Below are positions 1 through 5,711 of a stretch of 6,684 nt of DNA, one piece after another. The DNA is from Candidatus Zophobacter franzmannii (GTDB taxonomy: Bacteria > Cloacimonadota > Cloacimonadia > Cloacimonadales > JAFGVF01), in the NCBI GenBank assembly GCA_030765245.1, contig JAVCCX010000411.1, positions 1 through 6,684 on the forward strand, read 5' to 3'. The notes under the pieces were generated by a model. It worked only from the letters and a program-made list of their open reading frames with translations. It ran no database searches and was not told the origin of the DNA. Position 1 is the first letter of the stretch. Each line of letters starts with the position of its first letter. Position numbers and translations under genes: made by a program.

Positions 1-1194
1 ACGAACACCACCAAGGGAGATACGGATGAAATCACGATTAAGAGCTCTGGCTATTGACTTGCCAAGAGATGTTTTACCAACTCCCGGAGGTCCAACAAAA
101 CAAATAATCTGACCTTTGGTCTTTTTAGAAAGCTTGATAACAGAGATAAACTCAAGGATGCGCTCCTTAACCTTATCAAGTCCATAATGGTCATTGTCTA
201 AGATCTCTTTAGCTTTCTTGATTTGAACTTCGTCAGTTTCTTTCAGGTTCCACGGAACATCTAAAATCCAGTTTATATAATTAAGTACAACCCCATATTC
301 CTGAGATTGTGGAGCCATGCGCTGAAGGTGTTTAAGCTCTTCATTAGCTCTTTTCTTTGCATGTTCACTTAAATTCAGTGAATCCACTTTCTCTTTGAGT
401 TTGACTATATTCGAATCGTCCTCATCTGTGAGCCCAAGTTCTTTATGAATTATCTTAAGTTGTTCATGAAGATAATAATCTCTCTGCATTTTATTAAGAG
501 TTCGCTTAACTTTACCCTCAATTCTCTGCTCCAGTTTACTAACTTCTATCTCTTCATTCATTATGGCTAAAAGTCGCTTAAGACAACCGTTCAAGTGTGG
601 CATCTTAAAGAGTCCGTGTTTGTAATGGATCTCAATATTGAAATAAGTGAGGATGAAGTAGAATATCTCAATTGGATCTGCTAAAGCATCAAGTGATTGA
701 AGCATCTCTTCAGGTAGTGAGTTATTTACTGAAACATATTCGCGAAACAAAGTCGTAAGATTCCTAAGATAAGCCTGCATCTCTTTCTCTGTCACATTCT
801 GAATAACATCAAAGCGTTCGGTGTAGGCTCTGATTAGTTTCTTATTAGCAACAAAACGAGTAACTTTTGCTCTGTAAAGTCCTTCAACAAGGAGTCTGAT
901 ATTACCATCAGGGAGCCTAAAACTCTGTAGAATTTGGCAGATTGTACCTACTCTGTATAACTGAGCAGTTTTAGGATTAGAATCGGATTCTTCTCCATGT
1001 TTTTGAGTAACACAGAAGATAAGGTTATCCTCTACAAGGGCTCTTTCTACAGCTTCACGAGACACTTCTCTACCAACCAAAACCGGTGCTATAATTCTTG
1101 GTGCAATTAACATCTGTCGAAGCGGTATTACATTGTGCATCCGCTTTGGATCATGCTTTATATCTATATTGTTTGACTTACTTTTAATCGTCAT
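1..1194 (-). CDS. lon: ATP-dependent protease Lon, N-terminal 398 residues (partial)
   Basis: Lon is a cytoplasmic AAA+ serine protease that unfolds and degrades misfolded and regulatory proteins. The frame is open from ATG 1194 to the window edge with no stop, so the rest of the AAA+ module and the protease domain with its Ser-Lys dyad lie outside. What is visible: the substrate-binding N-domain begins around residue 22 (VIPLRQMLIAP, then VLVGREVS) and includes LLVEGLYRAKV. A charged helical linker follows (QRDYYLHEQLKIIHKELG). Then come INWILDVPW and the pre-AAA motif DHYGLDKVKERILEF. Walker A, GPPGVGKTS, starts at residue 368 (E. coli Lon has it near 356), and the fragment ends in ISLGGVR. 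The start is set by GGAGG four bases upstream; codons 19 and 28 are also ATG but lack such a site. The length up to Walker A is normal, and I see no frameshift. Confidence 0.96.
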   Translation of the reverse strand, partial: MTIKSKSNNIDIKHDPKRMHNVIPLRQMLIAPRIIAPVLVGREVSREAVERALVEDNLIFCVTQKHGEESDSNPKTAQLYRVGTICQILQSFRLPDGNIRLLVEGLYRAKVTRFVANKKLIRAYTERFDVIQNVTEKEMQAYLRNLTTLFREYVSVNNSLPEEMLQSLDALADPIEIFYFILTYFNIEIHYKHGLFKMPHLNGCLKRLLAIMNEEIEVSKLEQRIEGKVKRTLNKMQRDYYLHEQLKIIHKELGLTDEDDSNIVKLKEKVDSLNLSEHAKKRANEELKHLQRMAPQSQEYGVVLNYINWILDVPWNLKETDEVQIKKAKEILDNDHYGLDKVKERILEFISVIKLSKKTKGQIICFVGPPGVGKTSLGKSIARALNRDFIRISLGGVR

Positions 1195-1198
1195 TTTT

Positions 1199-1203
1199 CC
1201 TCC
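1199..1203 (-). promoter_or_regulatory. Ribosome binding site of lon
   Basis: On the minus strand GGAGG lies four bases before ATG 1194. The spacing is short but the match is strong, and this fixes the lon start. Confidence 0.7.
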
Positions 1204-1221
1204 ATAACAGAAACTAATTGC

Positions 1222-1250
1222 AAAGATGGGATTGACCAATTTGGTGTCAA
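1222..1250 (-). promoter_or_regulatory. Possible lon promoter with overlapping inverted repeat
   Basis: A perfect -35 hexamer TTGACA (1250-1245) lies about 55 bases upstream of the lon start. The -10 region at normal spacing is poor (CATCTT at 1228-1223 with a 16-bp spacer, or ATCTTT with 17). The -35 is embedded in the dyad TTGAC...GTCAA (1232-1250), whose core is ACCAA-A-TTGGT. A weak -10 overlapped by a dyad would suit a regulated promoter, but this is inference only. No CIRCE element (HrcA heat-shock operator) is present. Confidence 0.3.
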
Positions 1251-1258
1251 ACCTTTTG

Positions 1259-1283
1259 TCTAATTCTATTATTTAGAATTAGA
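1259..1283. repeat. 10-bp perfect inverted repeat upstream of lon
   Basis: TCTAATTCTA (1259-1268) and TAGAATTAGA (1274-1283) are perfect inverted copies separated by TTATT. The site is 65-89 bases upstream of the lon start. It could be an operator or an AT-rich hairpin. No T-tract follows on either strand, so it does not look like a terminator. Confidence 0.45.
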
Positions 1284-1539
1284 TAAGGCATTTCCCCGAG
1301 AATTCAATAACCAGAATTTTTCGTACTGCGACTCTCCAGAGTTGCTGTGCAAGCTTGCTTGCATCTCTTCAAATAATCGGTAAGAATTACAATTGGACAG
1401 CTCTTTTGAGCTGCGTGCAAGCGTGGACCCTCGCACTACGAAACCTCGAAGACTTGCACCGCAAGGAGCTATTTGTGACTGTGGGGTGAGGGTTTCAAGA
1501 GTTATAGATTGTATGACTCGTTAGTCTCTTTTGTTAAAC

Positions 1540-1884
1540 TTATTTGAACCTTACAAGAAAGGAAGCCATAGGAATATACATGCTCATATAACCGTAATTT
1601 CTAATGGTGAGAGGCCAATGGAAGGCAAGCAAACCCCAATTCTTTAGCTCAATATCAACTTCTGAGTTGATTTGTAGAGGAAGTGTGATATCCTCAAATA
1701 CTAAGGATGCCTGCCAATTTTGGGTGTTTTCAGGTGCTACACACTCAATAGTGAATGTCTCACCAGGTACAGTTATTTGTGGTACACTAAGAATCGGTCT
1801 TTGGATAATGGTTAGAACATCTCCAATAGCTGAGAGCGCAAATATATATATAAGCAGTGAGGTAAGTATTATTAATTTCTTCAT
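1540..1884 (-). CDS. Small secreted protein, possibly the truncated N-terminus of an exported metallophosphoesterase
   Basis: This 114-residue ORF starts with a clear signal peptide: MKK, a hydrophobic core to about residue 19, and possible cleavage near AIG/DV (21/22). The following segment, with QRPILSVPQITVPGETFTIEC and ENTQNWQASL, reads like an N-terminal beta-sandwich. From memory it resembles domains that precede secreted calcineurin-like phosphoesterases; I could not verify this. From about residue 85 (after ELKNWGLLAF) the sequence loses that character. Other frames of the same strand contain family-like stretches (LPSIGLSPLE, then LYEHVYSYGFLSCKVQ, running to about 1502). This suggests frameshifts and loss of the catalytic domain, so it may be a pseudogene. 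No Shine-Dalgarno is visible; a promoter-like site abuts the ATG. If the ORF is intact, the product would be a small periplasmic or surface protein of unknown function. Confidence 0.5.
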   Translation of the reverse strand: MKKLIILTSLLIYIFALSAIGDVLTIIQRPILSVPQITVPGETFTIECVAPENTQNWQASLVFEDITLPLQINSEVDIELKNWGLLAFHWPLTIRNYGYMSMYIPMASFLVRFK

Positions 1885-1890
1885 ATTGGT

Positions 1891-1921
1891 ATAATAATCT
1901 AAAATGAGTGATTTGCGTCAA
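1891..1921 (-). promoter_or_regulatory. Putative promoter giving a leaderless transcript for the small secreted protein
   Basis: On the minus strand TTGACG (1921-1916) is followed after 19 bases by TATTAT (1896-1891), each 5/6 to the sigma-70 consensus. The expected start point, seven bases past the -10, falls on the A of ATG 1884. This matches the absence of any Shine-Dalgarno there. The 19-bp spacer is long, so this is tentative. Confidence 0.4.
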
Positions 1922-1949
1922 GAAATTGCGGAAAATCAATACAATCTAA

Positions 1950-1985
1950 CCACGGAAAGCACAGAAGCCACGGAAACGGAAGAAG
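1950..1985. repeat. Purine-rich 9-bp periodic repeat
   Basis: CCACGGAAA at 1950-1958 and again at 1968-1976, with the related GCACAGAAG between them and CGGAAGAAG afterwards, gives a 9-bp period. Similar stretches (CCACGGAA...CACAGAAG) occur between genes in many environmental bacterial genomes; that comparison is from memory. Confidence 0.55.
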
Positions 1986-1994
1986 AAAGGGAGA

Positions 1995-2408
1995 CCTTGC
2001 GAATGGTGGAGCAACGCGAGGTCTTCTCAATGGTAGTACAACGAGGATTTGCATCTGTCGGAAGTGATGCTTTAGCTTCACCTCTTTTGCTCGTTGGTAT
2101 CCCTTGTACCGTGCACATCCTGTCCGTAATTCCTATTGTCCACTTTGTGCTTGTAAGTATCTTCTGTCATTCCACGCACACTGCTCTATTTCAACACACG
2201 GGAATATTCAGGGAATAATTCAGGATTAAATTGGGAATATCTCGGGCAAAGTCCCGAGTGAGTCCCGTGTAAGTCCCGAGAGAGTCCCGCGTAATTCCCG
2301 TGTATTGATACGGAACAGTGTAGTGTGAATCGACTTGCTGCAAAACCTATCTCTGACCTTTGCAATGGTTGAGCGGAGCGAATCCTTGCAAATGGTTAGA
2401 AGGAGATG
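1995..2408. repeat. Four diverged copies of an AATGGT-centred element
   Basis: CCTTGCGAATGGTGGAGC begins at 1995, TTCTCAATGGTAGTACAACG at 2024, CCTTTGCAATGGTTGAGC at 2357 and CCTTGCAAATGGTTAGAAGG at 2384. The first two are 27 bases apart at the AATGGT core and match at 12 of 15 positions over AATGGTGGAGCAACG versus AATGGTAGTACAACG. The last two are also about 27 bases apart. The two pairs flank the 11-bp palindromic array. Confidence 0.45.
2178..2321. repeat. Dyad-symmetric array of ten 11-bp repeat units
   Basis: The right half has five tandem 11-bp units: AGTCCCGAGTG (2250), AGTCCCGTGTA (2261), AGTCCCGAGAG (2272), AGTCCCGCGTA (2283) and ATTCCCGTGTA (2294). The left half has five units in the opposite sense: ACACGGGAATA (2196), TTCAGGGAATA (2207), ATTCAGGATTA (2218), AATTGGGAATA (2229) and TCTCGGGCAAA (2240). 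All share one dyad axis at 2249.5. CTCGGG (2241-2246) pairs with CCCGAG (2253-2258), ACACGGGAAT (2196-2205) with ATTCCCGTGT (2294-2303), and ACACTG (2178-2183) with CAGTGT (2316-2321). The two 12-bp outer spacers are also partly complementary. Intermediate units pair through their GGG/CCC cores. There is no T-tract and no ORF, and the function is unknown. Confidence 0.8.
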
Positions 2409-2416
2409 GGATGTAG

Positions 2417-2463
2417 TTTCAAAGAAGTCCGTTTACACTTTGCTCTGACAAACTCCTTTGAAA
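2417..2463. repeat. Inverted repeat TTTCAAAG/CTTTGAAA upstream of the GLUG gene
   Basis: TTTCAAAG at 2417-2424 and CTTTGAAA at 2456-2463 are perfect 8-bp inverted copies 31 bases apart. Between them lies GTTTACACTT (2431-2440), which recurs downstream of the GLUG gene at 4166-4175. Confidence 0.4.
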
Positions 2464-2505
2464 TGCTGGTCTTAATTCCCCTCCCTTAGTATTAAGTATT
2501 TTCTC

Positions 2506-2534
2506 TTGACATATGAAATCTAACTTGGTAAATA
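2506..2534 (+). promoter_or_regulatory. Putative sigma-70-like promoter of the GLUG gene
   Basis: A perfect -35 TTGACA (2506-2511) and a weak -10 TAAATA (2529-2534) are separated by 17 bases. They precede the start codon by 33 bases, leaving room for a short leader with the RBS. No Bacteroidetes-type -7 motif (TAnnTTTG) is seen. Confidence 0.45.
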
Positions 2535-2554
2535 CATCTAGAGATATAACCAAC

Positions 2555-2560
2555 AGGAGG
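2555..2560 (+). promoter_or_regulatory. Ribosome binding site of the GLUG gene
   Basis: A perfect AGGAGG ends seven bases before ATG 2568. It fixes the true start, in frame with the signal peptide, and argues against ATG 2653, which has no such site. Confidence 0.8.
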
Positions 2561-2567
2561 AGTAACT

Positions 2568-4110
2568 ATGAAACAAATTATACTTATTATTGCAATCTCA
2601 CTAAGTATTCTTGGACTTTTTGCAGACGGAGTAGAGCCAACCGGTAATCCACGTGAAGTCTCAACATTGGACAATTTACTTTGGATCAGCACTAATGATA
2701 GTTGCTGGGGTGATGATTTTATCCAGATGGCTGATATTGATGCATCACCAACCAGTACTTGGAACGGAGGAAATGGTTTCATTTCAATTGGGGTATATAG
2801 CTTGGGACGATCCACTTAACAATCCGTTCACTGGATCATATGATGGCCAGAACTATTCAATTTATGACTTATATAGCAATCGCCCTACTAGCAATATGCA
2901 AGGTCTATTTGGTTACACAGATGGTGCAGCAATATCTAATCTCGGAGTTACTGATGTTGAAATATCTGGCAATTGGTCTGTCGGCGGTCTGGTAGGATTT
3001 AACAATAACGATTCTTCGATCACTAACTGCTACAGCACCGGAAGTGTAATGGGAAATAGCGGTATCGGAGGTTTAGTTGGGAGTAATGAACAATCTTCCA
3101 TCTCTAACAGCTATAGCACCGGAAGTGTGACTGGGTCAGGAGACTATGTTGGCGGTTTGGTGGGTTTAAATGAAAATGAGTCTTCCATTTCTAACAGCTA
3201 CAGTATCGGGAGTGTAATTGGAGATAGCGATGTTGGCGGTTTGTTGGGGAGTAACAATGAGTCTTATATATCTAACTGTTATAGCACTGATAGTGTAACG
3301 GGAAACTACCACGTCGGCGGTCTGGTGGGCAAAAACGATAATTCTTCAATCTATAACAGCTACAGCACAGGAAGTGTGGCGGGAGATAGTAGTGTCGGTG
3401 GTTTGGTAGGGCATAACTATGAGTCGTTTATCAATAACAGTTATAGTAACGGAAGTGCGACAGGAGATAGCGATGTGGGTGGTCTTGTGGGAGCGAATTC
3501 TTCTTCTCCCATCACTAACAGTTACAGTACTGGAAGTGTGATTGGGAATGACTATGTTGGTGGTTTGGTGGGGTATTGTGAGGTAACCACTACAGCAACT
3601 GCTTGTTTCTGGGATATGGATACATCTGGTATGTCAACCAGTGCCGGAGGAGCCGGCAAAACTACAGCCGAAATGCTCGATATTACAACCTATACTGCTG
3701 CAGGTTGGGATTTCATGGATGAAACAATTAATGGGACTGAAGATATCTGGGATATAGATCTCGATTGGAATGATGGGTATCCATTTCTTTACGACACATT
3801 AGTTGGTATTGAGGAAGAAACAAACGATCAGATACCAGAACCTACACACCTAATCGGGAACTATCCTAATCCATTTAACCCGACTACTACCATTAGTTTC
3901 AATGTGAAAAATAGGGAAACTGCAAGGCTGGAAATCTTCAATATTAAGGGTCAGTTGGTAAAACAATATCCTGCCTTTACTGCAGGCAGCCATAAGATTG
4001 AATGGCATGGTAAAAACAATAATGGTAAATCAGTTGGGTCTGGTGTATATTTCTATAGGCTTTCAAGTGGAATAAGTAAACAAACCAGAAAGATGTTATT
4101 GCTTAAATAA
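2568..4110 (+). CDS. Secreted GLUG-repeat surface protein with C-terminal sorting domain (interrupted by a frameshift)
   Basis: This is probably a cell-surface or extracellular beta-helix protein; the ligand is unknown. With one base removed from the GGGG at 2790-2793, a 513-residue protein results. Residues 1-19 form a signal peptide (MKQIILIIAISLSILGLFA), followed by the usual lead-in of this family (LDNLLWIS, DFIQMADIDAS) and then PFTGSYDGQNY and GLFGY. Residues 138-335 carry eight GGLVG-type motifs. Seven complete repeats have the pattern VGGLVG-N-x-NSYSTGSV-x-G, three of 28 and four of 27 residues; these are GLUG motifs, predicted beta-helix rungs. A closing module (GKTTAEM, AGWDF, DIWDI, GYPFL) follows. 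From about residue 431, NYPNPFNPTT to the terminal KMLLLK is a FlgD-like/type IX (T9SS type A) sorting domain. As written, the first frame stops at 2817-2819 and the second lacks a signal peptide. A real mutation, an assembly error or recoding would all fit. The gene is monocistronic with its own terminator. Confidence 0.85.
2980..3573 (+). repeat. GLUG coding repeats, seven units plus a terminal half unit
   Basis: VGGLVG-type motifs begin at 2980, 3064, 3148, 3232, 3313, 3394, 3475 and 3556. The spacing is 84 bp for the first three units and 81 bp for the next four. The DNA units are diverged while the protein pattern (GGLVG...NSYSTGSV) is kept, which suggests an old duplication held by selection. 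Confidence 0.85.
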
Positions 4111-4132
4111 GTTTTGGTAAGTACTTTGGTAG

Positions 4133-4158
4133 GGGCATAAGATTTTATGCCCTTTTTT
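4133..4158 (+). terminator. Rho-independent terminator of the GLUG gene
   Basis: GGGCATAA (4133-4140), loop GATT, TTATGCCC (4145-4152), then six T (4153-4158). The 8-bp stem is perfect, and it begins 22 bases after the stop codon. Confidence 0.9.
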
Positions 4159-4451
4159 CTTTGGGGTTTACACTTCGGAATGGTGGTGAAAAGAAGCTAT
4201 AAATGCAGTTCATTCTTCATCATTTCAAAGGTCTGGAGACCATTTGAAAGGTAAAGGAATAGTATTGATATGATTGGATTCGATTGCTTTTTCGATTCAC
4301 TCCACACTAACTGGGTACGCGGACATCCTTGTCCGCTTCAGGGTTAATAACTGTGAAAGTCCGCTTCGCCCCACACTCACTTTGTTCGCTATGGTTTACC
4401 GGGGCGTAGCCTTTGGCGAAGACTGGTGCAAGCTAAACAAGCTAAATTTGC
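4159..4451. other. Intergenic region between convergent genes, with hairpins and a tandem duplication
   Basis: No convincing gene was found. A hairpin at 4223-4249 has arms TTTCAAA/TTTGAAA plus GGTCT/AGACC, a GG tip and one bulged A. Another at 4319-4336 is GCGGACA/TGTCCGC with a TCCT loop. CTTCGCC (4364-4370) can pair with GGCGAAG (4415-4421), or the overlapping CGCCCC (4367-4372) with GGGGCG (4401-4406). CAAGCTAAA is tandemly duplicated at 4429-4446. No stem has a T-tract after it on the minus strand, so no terminator for the permease gene is visible. Confidence 0.5.
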
Positions 4452-5711
4452 CTATTGTCTAATTATCTTCAGAGGGTCTATTTTCTTTGCTTGTAGAGCA
4501 GGGAAGAGGGTAGCAAGAAAGCTTATTACTAAGCATATAGCCGTTATCACAACAAAATCTAAGAGTCTTGGGTCAACCGGAAGAGCACTCATAGGCAGAT
4601 TCCCCGCAGGGATCTTGATAATATGCCATTGACTTTGAGCAACTATAAACATGATAGCCAGAACTACACCGGTTATGGTGCCTGTGAAGCCAATTGTGAT
4701 ACCTTGACGAAGATAAATGTTAAAGATATCCCTATCGTTGCAACCGAGTGATTTCAGGATGCCAATGTCTTTTCGCTGTCTTGCAATCATCTTAGCAAAG
4801 TTCCCGGTTAGATTGAACGATGTTATTAGTATCATTAAGCTTAGAATAGCCATCATTACTACTTTCTCAAGTCTCATAGCCTGATACATATTTCTATCAA
4901 AACTACTCCAGTCTTCAAAGAGAAGATTTGGATACTTAACCTGTAATCGTTTTATAAGCTTCAGCGATGACCGGGGATTTCCGGTTCTTAACTCAAGATA
5001 TTGAGCTCCACTTTCAAATGGAAGGAAGAAGGCACAGTTATCAAGAGTAGTTAAAGAGAAAAGTTTATCATACTCAGGCATCCCGGACATAAATAGTCCA
5101 CCCACAACCAACTCTCTTGTCTTTGGCATAAGACCAAAGGGAGAGGGAATGGTGCCGATCGGTGCCATCACTTTTATCTTATCACCAGGGATTGCTCTTA
5201 ACTCCATTGCTAAGTCATAACCCAATAATATAGTATTGTCTGCGTACTTCTCCGGTGATCTGTAGCCTGTAAAGATACCTCGTCTGATTTTACCTGACTT
5301 CTCACTCAAATCCCTTGGATAGAGTTTAAATAGGGGAGATACAGTTGCTTGTTGAACAAAATTTACTCCATAAAGGGCTGTACCTGCTGTATTCTTCCCT
5401 TTCATAAGCATAAGCTCAACTCTACTCACTGGTGCAACAGCTATAACACCACCTTCTTTCAGTAGTTCTTCTCTAATGCTTGCATAGTCAGTAAATGGGG
5501 TTCTGTCAGCATTATATACAAGGACTTCAGACTTTACTCCAACTATTCTGTCAGTAATGTCTCTATCAAACCCATTCATAACAGCGGAAACTGAGAGATA
5601 TGCAAAAACTCCGATAATAATCCCGAGTAGAGGGAGAAGGTGTGTCCTCTTAAAAAACTTCCTCTTCCGAGAGTAGAGAAATCTATTTGAGATGAACTTA
5701 GAGTATTTCAT
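4452..5711 (-). CDS. LolC/LolE-type lipoprotein-release ABC transporter permease (FtsX family)
   Basis: This is the inner-membrane subunit of the LolCDE-type exporter, which uses ATP to lift outer-membrane lipoproteins from the inner membrane and pass them to LolA. The 419 residues match the family's usual 400-415. The N-terminus is family-like (FISNRFLYSRKRKFF), with TM1 at about 25-45 followed by the characteristic SAVMNGF. A large periplasmic (MacB-PCD-like) domain spans about 46-282. The FtsX core follows: TM2 at about 283-304, the cytoplasmic coupling segment RQRKDIGILKSLG (311-323), TM3 at about 336-358 and TM4 at about 383-405. It ends FPALQAKKIDPLKIIRQ. Its ATG overlaps the gmhB stop by one base (TAATG), and no strong Shine-Dalgarno is seen, so translation is probably coupled. 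The ATPase gene (lolD) is not adjacent within the window. LolC and LolE cannot be told apart here; many lineages have a single such permease. Confidence 0.88.
   Translation of the reverse strand: MKYSKFISNRFLYSRKRKFFKRTHLLPLLGIIIGVFAYLSVSAVMNGFDRDITDRIVGVKSEVLVYNADRTPFTDYASIREELLKEGGVIAVAPVSRVELMLMKGKNTAGTALYGVNFVQQATVSPLFKLYPRDLSEKSGKIRRGIFTGYRSPEKYADNTILLGYDLAMELRAIPGDKIKVMAPIGTIPSPFGLMPKTRELVVGGLFMSGMPEYDKLFSLTTLDNCAFFLPFESGAQYLELRTGNPRSSLKLIKRLQVKYPNLLFEDWSSFDRNMYQAMRLEKVVMMAILSLMILITSFNLTGNFAKMIARQRKDIGILKSLGCNDRDIFNIYLRQGITIGFTGTITGVVLAIMFIVAQSQWHIIKIPAGNLPMSALPVDPRLLDFVVITAICLVISFLATLFPALQAKKIDPLKIIRQ

Larger units (their letters stand above)
1204..1539. other. Non-coding intergenic region with several hairpins
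   Basis: No convincing gene was found between lon and the small secreted protein. Besides the putative lon control region it holds a cluster of short perfect stems. TGCAAGC/GCTTGCA lies at 1348-1363 with a TT loop. CAGCTC/GAGCTG lies at 1398-1413 with a TTTT loop. CTTGC/GCAAG lies at 1453-1465. A longer-range pair, GTGCAAG (1415-1421) with CTTGCAC (1453-1459), competes with the last one. ACCCTC (1427-1432) can pair with GAGGGT (1488-1493). The density suggests a structured repeat element or an RNA, but I recognise no known family. Confidence 0.5.
1885..2505. other. Repeat-rich intergenic region without a convincing gene
   Basis: Open frames of 60-104 codons exist here, but their translations look repeat-derived (for example TTESTEATETEEE), with no domain and no RBS. 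At 1950-1985 there is a 9-bp periodic purine-rich tract in which CCACGGAAA occurs twice, 18 bases apart. Diverged copies of a CCTTGCAAATGGTTGAGC-like element occur at about 1995, 2024, 2357 and 2384. A dyad-symmetric array of 11-bp repeats spans 2178-2321. An inverted repeat TTTCAAAG/CTTTGAAA lies at 2417-2463. The region resembles an accumulation of small dispersed repeats or the remains of a lost locus. Confidence 0.6.

Noticed and set aside
1904..2218. 104-codon plus-strand ORF (MSDLRQEIAENQYNLTTES...)
   Set aside because: No RBS; the N-terminal part is the translation of a 9-bp purine repeat and the rest has no domain. It also runs into the palindromic array. It is probably repeat-derived rather than a gene.
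2653..2790. Alternative start of the GLUG gene at ATG 2653 with a hydrophobic N-terminus
   Set aside because: No ribosome site. The overlapping frame there has the family-typical sequence (LDNLLWIS, ADIDAS), the signal peptide and the AGGAGG site, so the hydrophobic stretch is a shadow of the other frame.
4223..4249. Hairpin considered as terminator of the permease operon
   Set aside because: Neither strand has a T-tract after the stem, and it lies about 200 bases past the stop codon.
4274..4632. Plus-strand ORFs of 62 and 68 codons
   Set aside because: One is made of hairpin repeat DNA, and the other overlaps the permease coding strand. Neither has an RBS or a recognisable motif.
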